NCBI GenBank assembly: GCA_947456915.1 | Contig: CANGUQ010000080.1 | Location: 1 to 11,568 of the forward strand | DNA from: Betaproteobacteria bacterium | GTDB lineage: Bacteria > Pseudomonadota > Gammaproteobacteria > Burkholderiales > CAIKXV01 | Direction: 5' to 3' | DNA: 11,568 bases | Shown here: positions 1 to 7,129 of the stretch, piece after piece | Layout of the letters: the number at the start of each line of letters is the position of its first letter | Numbering within the stretch: the stretch's first letter is position 1 | Notes under the pieces: generated by a model | Told to the model about the DNA's origin: nothing | The model's input: the letters and a program-made list of their open reading frames with translations, nothing else | The model's database searches: none | Translations under genes and position numbers: made by a program

Positions 1-271
1 CGAACTCGCGCACATGCGCGACCGCATCAAGTCGCTGCGCCGGCAACTGGTCGAGAAGCTGAAGGCGCGCGTGCCGGGCGCGAACTTCGACTTCATCATC
101 GAACAGCGCGGGATGTTCTCTTATTCCGGGCTGACGGCCGATCAGGTGAGGCGGCTGCGCGACGAGTACTCGATCTACGCGATCGACACCGGGCGCATCT
201 GTGTCGCGGCGCTCAACGCCCGCAACCTCGACTACGTCGCCGACGCGATCGCTGCGGTGCTGAGGAAATAG
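1..271 (+). CDS. tyrB: Class I aromatic/aspartate aminotransferase, C-terminal part (5' end outside window)
   Basis: This is the last 89 or so residues of a PLP-dependent fold-type I aminotransferase. The reading frame is open from the first bases of the window and ends at TAG 269-271, so the N-terminus and the PLP lysine lie upstream. The visible part matches the small-domain end of the AspC/TyrB subfamily: a helix MRDRIKSLRRQLVEKL, then NFDFIIEQRGMFSYSGLT, then a C-terminal IDTGRICVAALN. In the family, the arginine of the (S/T)GR motif binds the substrate alpha-carboxylate (Arg386 in AspC numbering). Such enzymes transfer amino groups between aspartate, tyrosine or phenylalanine and 2-oxoglutarate in the cytoplasm. 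The symbol tyrB is chosen because betaproteobacterial members are usually aromatic transaminases; aspC cannot be excluded from this fragment. Confidence 0.9.
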   Translation, partial: ELAHMRDRIKSLRRQLVEKLKARVPGANFDFIIEQRGMFSYSGLTADQVRRLRDEYSIYAIDTGRICVAALNARNLDYVADAIAAVLRK

Positions 272-302
272 GACCGGTAGCCGCAGGAAAACCTTGCCCG
301 GA

Positions 303-332
303 TTGACCGGCCACCACCGGTTCCGCTATATT
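303..332 (+). promoter_or_regulatory. Sigma70-type promoter of the tRNA-Asn gene
   Basis: A -35 box TTGACC (303-308) is followed, after an 18-nt spacer, by a -10 box TATATT (327-332). The predicted start near 339-340 leaves a leader of about 11 nt before the mature tRNA at 351. The bases just after the -10 box are GC-rich (CGCGGG), as in discriminators of stringently controlled stable-RNA promoters. The position between the aminotransferase stop and the tRNA suggests that the tRNA has its own promoter. Confidence 0.7.
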
Positions 333-350
333 CGCGGGCTTGTTTCCTGT

Positions 351-426
351 TCCCCGATAGCTCAGTCGGTAGAGCGACGGACTGTTAATCCGCAGGTCCC
401 TGGTTCGAGCCCAGGTCGGGGAGCCA
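351..426 (+). tRNA. trnN: tRNA-Asn (anticodon GTT)
   Basis: This is a complete 76-nt cloverleaf with CCA encoded at 424-426. The acceptor stem TCCCCGA pairs with TCGGGGA (416-422), with discriminator G at 423. The D arm is GCTC/GAGC with loop AGTCGGTA. The anticodon stem-loop is ACGGA-CTGTTAA-TCCGC with anticodon GTT at 384-386, and the outermost A-C pair of that stem is a mismatch. The T arm is CCTGG-TTCGAGC-CCAGG. The GTT anticodon and the G discriminator identify tRNA-Asn. No intrinsic terminator with a T-tract is seen just downstream. Confidence 0.97.
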
Positions 427-1145
427 ACACCTCTCGCAGTGTCGATCCCGTCGGGTCACGTGAAAGCGTGCAAGCCCGCGCTGGCGAGCCCGACCGCCGC
501 TTCGGAATCGCGTCCGGACGTTCCCCCGTCTGGCAGGGCTTTCGTCTGGTCGTCGTGGACCACGGGATTCGTTGTGGTCACGGTCGTGGACGGTCTGGCT
601 CCGGTGCCTGACCGATCTCGACGTCCGCTGCCGCAGGAGCATCGTCGCGGACGACCGGAACGATGGCGCCGACTGCGCGCTCCGTCTGCGCGCGCCGTCG
701 GCGCGGCAGGAGCCGCGTTGTTCACCGCTCAGACCCGATGGACGTGTGAACTCGGCAATCGTGCGCATTGGAACATTGCCGCGCCACGTAACGCTGCGCC
801 GCCAGATCGCCAGCCTCGCGGACGCAACCACCGAACGGTAGCCAGTGCATCTGCTCCCGATCGGCTTTTCCGGTCCGACGCCGATGCCGCGCACCGACAC
901 GCAGAGATGGCTGGACCCTGCGGGCGTGCGTGAACGATGCGGACACACTGGACTTCACGCCCGGCCAGCCCGAGCAGTCCTGTGGGCGAGGCCCGTTCCG
1001 GCACGCTGGCCAGTTGCCACGACGGGGAAGGGGCACTCGCATTGCGATCCGGACCGTAAAGGGCTCTGGTCTTTCGCAGACGATCGGCGCAACCTGTTTC
1101 CTCGAGAATACAGCGCGGCTCTGACAGCAAGGCAGAGTCGAGCAA
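427..1145. other. Long gap after the tRNA with no supported gene
   Basis: These 719 nt hold several overlapping reading frames on both strands, but none has a convincing ribosome binding site, recognisable domain or normal amino-acid composition. Their products are very rich in Arg, Ser, Ala and Pro, as expected for chance frames in GC-rich DNA. No second copy of the tRNA 3' end, which would mark an integrated element, was found here or elsewhere in the window. A weak bulged hairpin lies at 555-581. The stretch could be a decayed gene or plain spacer. Confidence 0.5.
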
Positions 1146-2249
1146 TTACGAAGTCTGAATGCCCAGGTACAGCATGTGCATGGGCATGCAGTGGTTGTGG
1201 AGGTATTCGAACAACCCGGCTTTCCGGCTCTGTTCGAAGTAGTCCTCGTTTTTCCAGCGGTTGATCGGAAGGAACTCAAACCCAGCCGAAGGGCCGCCGG
1301 TCTGGCCACTGAGATACTGTTTGCGTACCGCGCCCTCCGGCTGCAAAGCGCCCATCGCGTGAGCCGGATCTATGTTGTACACGGCTCTGACATTGAGATG
1401 GCCGCTCAGCGACCTCACGAATGGATTGAAATCCACGATACCGCTGCTGAAGGTGAACGCCTCTGCATGGCCGAACGAGAACGCGCCGTTGGTCAGCGTG
1501 GCCATTTCCGTCAGCGACTGCCGCACGAACGCGCCGTCATTGGCAAATGGCCCCAGCTCCTTTCCCCTGGCGCGAACGATGTACATGAGCGCCATGTTCT
1601 TCCGAGCCGCAAGTGTCTGGGCTCCCCACCGTTTGATCACGTGCTTCAGCAGGCAGAACTTGATCAGTTCCGGTGAGAGAGGGTTGCTCCATCCCAGCGG
1701 TTCAACCGTCTTCGAAGCCTGCGCAAAGCCTTGAGTGATGCAGATCAGGACGCGATCCGGGGTTTCCTTTTCCGGAAGCAGCAGGATCACCGCTCGTTCG
1801 TCTTGATCCTTGCGGGCAGCGAAGATTCCCAACCGACCAACAGTCTTCGGCGCGACTCTGAAGCGCAACTCGTTCGACGTAACGCCCGGACGAAACGTAG
1901 GCACGTCGATGATGCTGATGGCCGGGATGACTTGCAGAGCGAGGTTGTTCGTGCCTTCCATGCCCAGGATTTCCCTGGTGATTGGTCGGACGGCCAGGCT
2001 GGCTGGGCCAGGGCCGGGAAGCAGGCCGAGAAGTTTCAATGCTCTCAGGATCGCTTCGATCGTCAGCGGGCCTGCGATGCCGTCGACCATCAATCCATTG
2101 TCTCGCTGGAACGCCTCGACTCGGGCCCGCGTCCTCGGCCCGAACTGTCCATCGGTCAGGAGCAGTTTCGAACCCCCTTGTGGAAGCTTGTTCAGGAATT
2201 CCTGCAACTGTCGTACTTCTGCGCCTACCGATCCCAATGACAGGGGCAC
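1146..2249 (-). CDS. Peptidoglycan-binding-domain protein with unrecognised C-terminal domain
   Basis: A 367-residue protein starting at GTG 2249, supported by the Shine-Dalgarno GAGGAG 8 nt upstream, and ending at TAA. Residues about 3-70 form a PG_binding_1-type domain: a V-x-x-L-Q-x-x-L-N helix, then DGQFGPRT, then VEAFQRDNGL and DGIAGPLT. A short PGPGPA hinge (79-84) leads to about 280 residues I do not recognise. This part has alternating strand/helix character: RVLICITQGF (166-175), NMALMYIVRA (218-227), a GHAEA turn (260-264), YNIDP (291-295) and a His-rich end with H351, H353 and H358. The order loosely resembles an alpha/beta hydrolase, but the turn that would carry the nucleophile serine has Ala262. 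There is no signal peptide or membrane segment, so access to the wall is unexplained. GC in sampled 60-nt lines is 52-57%, against about 70% in neighbouring genes, which may indicate transfer. It appears to be transcribed alone. Confidence 0.85.
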   Translation of the reverse strand: MPLSLGSVGAEVRQLQEFLNKLPQGGSKLLLTDGQFGPRTRARVEAFQRDNGLMVDGIAGPLTIEAILRALKLLGLLPGPGPASLAVRPITREILGMEGTNNLALQVIPAISIIDVPTFRPGVTSNELRFRVAPKTVGRLGIFAARKDQDERAVILLLPEKETPDRVLICITQGFAQASKTVEPLGWSNPLSPELIKFCLLKHVIKRWGAQTLAARKNMALMYIVRARGKELGPFANDGAFVRQSLTEMATLTNGAFSFGHAEAFTFSSGIVDFNPFVRSLSGHLNVRAVYNIDPAHAMGALQPEGAVRKQYLSGQTGGPSAGFEFLPINRWKNEDYFEQSRKAGLFEYLHNHCMPMHMLYLGIQTS

Positions 2250-2759
2250 CTGGTGCTCTCCTCGAAAACAGAACGGACCCTTCGGGCTGACGTTGAACCC
2301 GTCGCTGCGGCACTCGAGCAGTCAGTGCGTCCGTCGAGACATCATTCCTGCGACGATCCGCGTCGACATCGCATCTGGTGAGAGAGCTTCGATGAGCGCG
2401 CGTGCCGGGTTCGGCGGCAAGACGACCCGTTCCAGTTCACAGATCTGCACCCCACACCTGCCTCTGTGGTTGCTCAAGCCGGCCATGATTGTAGTTGGCG
2501 CCACAACCAGCATCCGTGTGCCCCGCTGTGCTTAATCCCGGGAATTGCGTGAACTATTGCCATCGGACCTTGATGCGCAGGGCAAGCGCGAGCCCCAGCG
2601 AATGGACGTCGCAGAGTGCTGGAATCGCTTCAGCGGCAGCGGCACCATTCCCCCGCCTCACGAGCAGCGGGAAGCAGCTGGCCATTCGCGCGACGAGCGT
2701 GGCATGGTCCGGCTGCACGCGCCGTGGTGCCGAGGACAACCAGCGGCGAGGCCGCGACG
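2250..2759. other. Gap with no supported gene
   Basis: About 510 nt lie between the start of the peptidoglycan-binding-protein gene and the stop of the Bug receptor, both on the - strand. The first 25 nt hold the strong ribosome binding site of the former. A 63-codon frame at 2322-2513 (-) has only a poor GGGG-type site and no recognisable sequence, so it is not called. I see no clear intrinsic terminator for the receptor gene and no repeat. A promoter for the 1146-2249 gene should lie here, but no good -35/-10 pair was found. Confidence 0.45.
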
Positions 2760-3734
2760 TCACTCCCGCACGACGCCCACGGCCTTCGCGACGTTGCCCC
2801 ACTTCAGGGTCTCGGACTTGATGAACGCAGCGAACTGCTCCGGCGTGCTCGCGACGACATCCACGAAGAGCTCGGCCAGGCGCTCGCGCCCCTCGGGCGA
2901 ACGCAGGACGGCGACCGATTCCTTGTGCAGCCGGTTGACGATGTCCGTCGGCGTGCCGGCGGGTGCCAGCAGGCCATACCACTGGACAGCCTCGTAGCCG
3001 GGCAATCCGGCTTCGGCGATCGTCGGGATGTCCTTGGCCGTCGGCACGCGCTCGGCGCTCGTGACGCCGAGCGCACGCAGCCGGCCGGCACGCACGTGCG
3101 GGACGCCACGCGGCACCGGCGAGATCGTCACGGCGACGTGGCCGGCGAGCAGGTCGACGATGCTGGGGGCGTCGCCCTGGTAGGGAATGTGGACCATCCT
3201 GATCTGCGCCATGTTCGCCAGCAGTTCCATCGCCAGATGGGGATTCGTCCCGAAGCCTGCCGATGCGAAGTTCACCTGGTTGGGACGCGCCCGGACGAAC
3301 GCGACGAATTCCTTCAGCGTACGGACCGGCAATGATGGGTTGATGACCAGAACGTTCGACGACGTGACGGCATGCGTGATCGGCGCGAAGTCGCGCAGCG
3401 CATCGTAGGGCACGGTCTTGTACATGGCGGGGTTGATCGCCAGCGTGCTCACGCCCATCAGCAACGTGTGGCCGTCCGGTGCCGACCGGGCGACATGCTC
3501 GCCGCCGATCATCGTGCCCGCGCCGGTGCGGTTCTCGACGATCACCTGCCGGCCCAGGCGGTCGGACAGGCCCTGCGCCAGGATACGGGCGATCAGGTCG
3601 CTGCCCGATCCGGGCGACGTCGGCGCGATGATGCGGACAGGACGCGTGGGATAGGTACTCTGTGCGCAGACCGCCGGCGCGACCGCCAGCAATGCGAGCA
3701 GGCTGGCTGCGCGCAGCATCGGATGCTTCGACAT
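2760..3734 (-). CDS. Bug/TctC-family periplasmic solute-binding receptor
   Basis: A 324-residue extracytoplasmic receptor, normal length for the Bug (TctC-like) family, which binds small carboxylates, amino acids or related amides in the periplasm. The ATG at 3734 is chosen over the longer open frame because it has a strong GAGGAGGAG site 5-8 nt upstream and starts a good signal peptide: MSKHPMLR, a hydrophobic core, then VCA-Q with likely cleavage after residue 24. The mature part begins YPTRPVRIIAP and carries family blocks: DLIARILAQGLSDRLGRQ, VIVENRTGAG, a SAPDGHTLLMG strand, INPAMYKTVPYDALRDFAPI, HIPYQGDAPSIVDLLAGHV and IAEAGLPGYEA. The usual PGGPxD ligand loop reads SPGSGSD. It is the last gene of a likely operon, 35 nt after the crotonase. 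No TctA or TctB gene is present, so it may serve a remote transporter or act in signalling. Ligand unknown; an amide or acid handled by the upstream enzymes is an inference. Confidence 0.93.
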   Translation of the reverse strand: MSKHPMLRAASLLALLAVAPAVCAQSTYPTRPVRIIAPTSPGSGSDLIARILAQGLSDRLGRQVIVENRTGAGTMIGGEHVARSAPDGHTLLMGVSTLAINPAMYKTVPYDALRDFAPITHAVTSSNVLVINPSLPVRTLKEFVAFVRARPNQVNFASAGFGTNPHLAMELLANMAQIRMVHIPYQGDAPSIVDLLAGHVAVTISPVPRGVPHVRAGRLRALGVTSAERVPTAKDIPTIAEAGLPGYEAVQWYGLLAPAGTPTDIVNRLHKESVAVLRSPEGRERLAELFVDVVASTPEQFAAFIKSETLKWGNVAKAVGVVRE

Positions 3735-3769
3735 CTTCTCCTCCTCGAATCGAACGCTGTGCTCGTCGC

Positions 3770-4630
3770 TCAGTCGAGCTGTTTCTTCTCTTTGCCGCGG
3801 CCCTGTTCGAGCTGCAGGAACGAGACCATCTCGTAGCCGATGCCGGCGTCCAGGGTCATGTTCAGGTGGTCGACGACGCGACGGTTGGCGACGCGCTTGG
3901 CCATCGCGAGCGCGTACGCACCGCGCGCGAGCAGCCGTTCGACGATCTCGTCGACCTTCGCATCGAGTTCCCTGGCCGGCACGGCATAGTTGATGATGCC
4001 CAGGCGTTCGAGGTCGGCGGCGGAATACGGCTTGGCCAGCATCAGGTATTCCTTCGCCTTGCATGGCGACATGTGCAACGGCACGAGCGCGAGCCCGCCA
4101 TCGCCCGGCACCGACGACGACTCGTGCCCGCCCTGCATCCGCGTGCCGGCGTAGTTCGATTCGAACAGACCGCCCATGTGGTGGTCCATGAACATCGCAT
4201 CCTCGTTCGCGACGATCAGGTCGGAGGCGAACGCGATGCTCGAGCCGAATCCGATCGCGTCGCCGTTCACCTTCGCAACGATCGGCTTCTCGATCTCGGC
4301 CATCGTCTGGTGAAGGCGGATGATCGAGGAAAAGACCTTCCACGCGGTCGTCGCGTCGGCGAGGTGCGACAGCCGGCCCTTGCCTTTTTCATATGACGCG
4401 CGTGGGGCCGGGACCTTGAACTGGCCCTCGGAACCAGTGAGGACGATGACGCGGACGCTGTCGTCCTCGCGCAGCCGCGAGAACGCATCCGCGAGATCGG
4501 GGTGTTCCCACGACAGCGGCCGCCTGGTGGCCGTCTTCGCCATCTCCTTCTTCACCGTGCGTCCGAACTGCATGGTGATCGTGGCCACCTGCTTCTTCCT
4601 GGTGACCGTCAGCGTATCCGGTTGCTTCAT
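3770..4630 (-). CDS. Crotonase-superfamily protein lacking both hydratase glutamates
   Basis: A 286-residue member of the enoyl-CoA hydratase/isomerase (crotonase) superfamily. ATG 4630 has a GGAGGA site 9 nt upstream. The fold signature is clear: VIVLTG (61-66), KPIVAKVNGDAIGFGSSIAFASD (115-137), a PGDGGLALVP block (175-184), and AKEYLMLAKPYSAADLERLGIINYAVP (192-218). Aligned by eye to mitochondrial hydratase, the two catalytic glutamates (Glu144 and Glu164 in rat numbering) correspond to Ser131 and His151, so classical hydration is unlikely. The first oxyanion-loop region is also unusual (QFKVPAPRAS instead of the AGAD type). Between His151 and Pro175 there are about 17 extra residues with Gly, His and Glu. 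Another crotonase activity (isomerase, decarboxylase, C-C hydrolase or thioesterase) is possible. It lies 64 nt after the amidase and 35 nt before the Bug receptor, in the same direction, so co-transcription is likely. The C-terminus is highly charged (KEKKQLD). Confidence 0.9.
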   Translation of the reverse strand: MKQPDTLTVTRKKQVATITMQFGRTVKKEMAKTATRRPLSWEHPDLADAFSRLREDDSVRVIVLTGSEGQFKVPAPRASYEKGKGRLSHLADATTAWKVFSSIIRLHQTMAEIEKPIVAKVNGDAIGFGSSIAFASDLIVANEDAMFMDHHMGGLFESNYAGTRMQGGHESSSVPGDGGLALVPLHMSPCKAKEYLMLAKPYSAADLERLGIINYAVPARELDAKVDEIVERLLARGAYALAMAKRVANRRVVDHLNMTLDAGIGYEMVSFLQLEQGRGKEKKQLD

Positions 4631-4694
4631 GAAGCGCTTTCCTCCATCAGATGGGTGGGCTGGATCCGATAGCGTGGAGCCCGGTTGCCTCGTT

Positions 4695-6089
4695 TCACGC
4701 GAGGGGATGGCGGGCGTGCCATCCGCTCGCCTGTTCGTACGCCGACGCCACCCGCAACAGCGTGGTCTCGTCGTGCGCGCGCGCCACGAACTGGACCGAC
4801 AGCGGCAGTCCTGCCGCGCTCAGGCCGCACATCATCGCCAGCGCGGGATGGCCGCTGAGGTTGAACGGATTGCGCGCCTGCCGCACATGCGAGCGGGCGA
4901 GCGTGTCGTCGTCAGCGTCCAGCCGGCACGCCGGCTCCATCGAATTGACCGTCATCAGCACGTCCACCTCGTGCAGCACGCGATCGATCGCTGCGCCGAC
5001 TGCTGCGCGCTCGCGTTGCGCGCTGGCGCAGACCTCGGGCGAATGTGCGGCACCAGCCATCAGCTTGCGCAGGGTCGCGCGCGCATAGTCGCCCGGACGA
5101 TCGCGCAGCCATGCGGCGTGGATCGCGGCCGCTCCGCTCGGCATGATCACGCGATAGACGTCGCCCATCTCGTTCAGCGGCGGCAACCGGACCGTGACGA
5201 CTTCGGCGCCTTCGCGGATCAGCGTGCGCGCGACGCTCTCCAGCGCAGCGATCGTCTCCGGGTCGGCGCGCATGTCCTCCTCGTGGAAGTGCCGGACGAA
5301 GCCGATCCGCATGCCGCGTACGCCGCGACCGAGATCGGCACCCGACGATCGCGAGGATGCGACCACGCTCGTCGGGTCCCCTGGATCGCGGCCTGCCATC
5401 ACGTCCTGCAGCAGCGCGATGTCCGCGACGCTGCGCGCCATCGGACCCACCGTATCGAGGCTGGCCGACAGCGGGAAGACGCCGCGACGCGACACCGATC
5501 CAGCGGTCGGCTTGAGCCCGACGACGCCGCAGAACCCTGCAGGCCCGCGGATCGAACCGCCCGTGTCCGTGCCCAGCGCGAGCGGAACCAGCCCGGCCGC
5601 CAGCGCGGCACCCGACCCGGACGACGAGCCGCCGGGGATGTGCTCGCGATTCCACGGATTGCGCGCCGGCGGAAACGGCAGATCGAAGCAGGGGCCGCCG
5701 GTCGCGAACTCGTGCAGCGCGAGCTTCCCGAGCAGGATCGCGCCCGCTTCCCGCAGCCGCGTGATGACGGCCGCATCCTGCGCGGCGACGTGATCGAGCA
5801 TGATCTTCGAATGGCAGGTCGTCGGCTGTCCGGCGACGTCGAAGATGTCCTTGATGCCGATCGGGACGCCATGCAGCGGCCCCAGCGAGCGCCCGTCGGA
5901 GAGTGCCTGTTCCGCCGCGCGTGCAGCTTCCTGCGCGCCTTCGGCATCGACGCGGATGAACGCATCGAAGCTGCCGTTCAGCTTCCCGATGCGTTCGAGC
6001 AAAGCGTCCACGACCGTCACTGGCGACAATGTACGCTGCTCGTAAGCGCTTCGCAGCGCCGTTGCGGTCAGCCAATGGATGTCGTTCAT
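4695..6089 (-). CDS. Amidase-signature family amidohydrolase
   Basis: A 464-residue amidase-signature enzyme related to GatA and other amidases that hydrolyse a carboxamide to acid plus ammonia in the cytoplasm. The Ser-cisSer-Lys triad is complete: Lys80 in HGVPIGIKD, Ser155 at the start of GGSSSGSG, and nucleophile Ser179 in GTDTGGSIRGPA, with the usual 24-residue spacing between the serines. Other family blocks are LHGVPIGIKDIF, LGKLALHEFATGG, NPWN, GLKPTAGSVSRRGVFPLS and LDTVGPMARSVAD. The ATG at 6089 gives the expected N-terminal LTATALRSAYEQRTLSPVTVV helix. It has no good Shine-Dalgarno sequence, and no better start is apparent. No signal peptide is seen. Because no gatB or gatC is adjacent and the neighbours are catabolic, a role in tRNA amidation is unlikely. 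It is the first gene of the amidase, crotonase, Bug receptor unit. Substrate unknown. Confidence 0.93.
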   Translation of the reverse strand: MNDIHWLTATALRSAYEQRTLSPVTVVDALLERIGKLNGSFDAFIRVDAEGAQEAARAAEQALSDGRSLGPLHGVPIGIKDIFDVAGQPTTCHSKIMLDHVAAQDAAVITRLREAGAILLGKLALHEFATGGPCFDLPFPPARNPWNREHIPGGSSSGSGAALAAGLVPLALGTDTGGSIRGPAGFCGVVGLKPTAGSVSRRGVFPLSASLDTVGPMARSVADIALLQDVMAGRDPGDPTSVVASSRSSGADLGRGVRGMRIGFVRHFHEEDMRADPETIAALESVARTLIREGAEVVTVRLPPLNEMGDVYRVIMPSGAAAIHAAWLRDRPGDYARATLRKLMAGAAHSPEVCASAQRERAAVGAAIDRVLHEVDVLMTVNSMEPACRLDADDDTLARSHVRQARNPFNLSGHPALAMMCGLSAAGLPLSVQFVARAHDETTLLRVASAYEQASGWHARHPLA

Positions 6090-7129
6090 CGAAGGGAGAC
6101 CGCGAGTCGGCGTCGCACGAGCTTACATCACTTCACTCCGCGCCTCGTCTCGCGGGACGGACCGCGGGGCGCCTGCGCCCTCGATCACGGTGTGGACGTG
6201 GGCGGGCGTACGGCGCTGTTCCCCACCGGCTGCTCGCGCATGAGCCGGGCAGCCGCAGGTCGATGGCGCGACGCGCATGAGCCGGGTAGCGGCAGGCAGA
6301 TGGCGCGACGACCTCGACGAACTGCACCGCTCGACCGGGGCGATCTGCACCAGAGGCTCCGATCCTCGAGGCCCTGAGGCTCGCGGCTGTCGTTGCTGCC
6401 GCCGTGCGCGAAGGGCGAAATGATGCGCACGGGGCTCGCCGGCCGATTGCTCCGCACCCACTGGCTCATCATTTGAGCCTGTCCCCCTCTACCCTGCACT
6501 ATCGACACGGCGTTTCCGGCGACCGGACGTTTCGCGGGATCACCGATGCCGATCTGCGCTTCGGACTGCGGTCCATCGTCGCGCCCGCTGCATTCGAGTC
6601 GCACACCGGAAACGTGGCCCTCCGGAGCACCGCACGCACCACACGCTCACTCCTGCAGTTCACGCGACCGAGGCAGGCGAAGGACATCTCTGCGATCTGC
6701 GATATCGCTGAAGCTCGGCGATGCGCGTTCGCCGCGCCGGCGATGTTCGAGTCGATCAGCGGCGAGATCGGGGCAGCGATCGGCAGGGACAACCTCGCCG
6801 TCGTCGTGCTCGCCGAAGTCGAGAACGGAAAGCTCGGGCGCCTGGATCCTTGCGGCGCACCTTCGCCGCACTCGGCACGCAGGACAGGCGATTACCCCGG
6901 AAGAACTTTCGAATGACTCCACTTCATGCCACAGGCACACCAGTGAGGCTCCCATGAACGAGCAGATCGATCTGGACTACTCGCACCGCTGCGCCGGGCG
7001 GACAACCACCGCCCGCCTGCCCTGCCGGACAGGGCTCGATGCCCCCCGCCTCGCCGGTCATCACCAGCGCCGCGAACGTCGAGCGCGAAGCGCTCCGCCC
7101 CGCGCACGCAACCCCTGCTCGGGATGTTC
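6090..7129. other. 1-kb gap between two same-strand gene units, no supported gene
   Basis: About 1040 nt separate the carboxyltransferase stop from the amidase start, both on the - strand. Neither strand has a frame with ribosome binding site, plausible start and recognisable domain. The segment contains a 37-bp tandem duplication (6236-6309), the decamer GCCTGTCCCC (6477-6486), and a short hairpin GAGCGC-GAA-GCGCTC (7081-7095) that lies 35-50 nt beyond the carboxyltransferase stop but lacks a T-tract. One stretch near 6743-6850, read on the + strand, has strongly GC-ending codons (AMFESISGEIGAAIG and onward) but no start signal; it could be a gene fragment. It should also hold the promoter of the amidase unit, which I could not identify. 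Confidence 0.5.
6236..6309. repeat. Tandem duplication of a 37-bp unit
   Basis: Two adjacent copies, 6236-6272 and 6273-6309, begin GCGCATGAGCCGGG and end GATGGCGCGAC. They differ at four positions (15, 19, 25 and 26 of the unit), so 33 of 37 bases agree. They lie outside any supported gene, about 150-220 nt upstream of the amidase start. There are only two copies with no spacer, so this is not a CRISPR array. No further copy was noticed in the window. Confidence 0.85.

Noticed and set aside
555..581. Hairpin GTGGACCAC / GTGGTCAC with a 10-nt loop, as a tRNA terminator
   Set aside because: It has a bulge, no T-tract, and lies 130 nt after the tRNA; too weak to call.
294..611. Open frame on the + strand containing IAQSVERRTVNPQVPGSSPG
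   Set aside because: Another standard artefact: it is the tRNA gene itself read as protein.
385..948. Open frame on the - strand overlapping the tRNA, ending in LPDLGSNQGPAD
   Set aside because: This tail is the familiar false translation of a tRNA antisense strand; the rest is Arg/Ser-rich with no domain or ribosome site.
2322..2513. 63-codon frame on the - strand upstream of the peptidoglycan-binding-protein gene
   Set aside because: Poor ribosome binding site, no recognisable sequence and no support from neighbours.
2760..4343. Longer start for the first Bug receptor, within the crotonase gene
   Set aside because: The upstream part is Arg-rich antisense-like sequence; the internal ATG at 3734 has a strong ribosome site and begins a proper signal peptide.
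6236..6309. CRISPR array
   Set aside because: Only two abutting copies with no spacers between them and no cas genes in the window.
4320..6377. 685-codon open frame on the + strand
   Set aside because: It is antisense to the amidase and crotonase genes, Arg/His-rich, and has no family features; a by-product of GC-rich codon use.
6404..6916. 170-codon + strand frame in the 1-kb spacer
   Set aside because: GTG start without ribosome site and no domain recognised; only a short inner part looks coding-like, so it is mentioned as a possible remnant rather than called.
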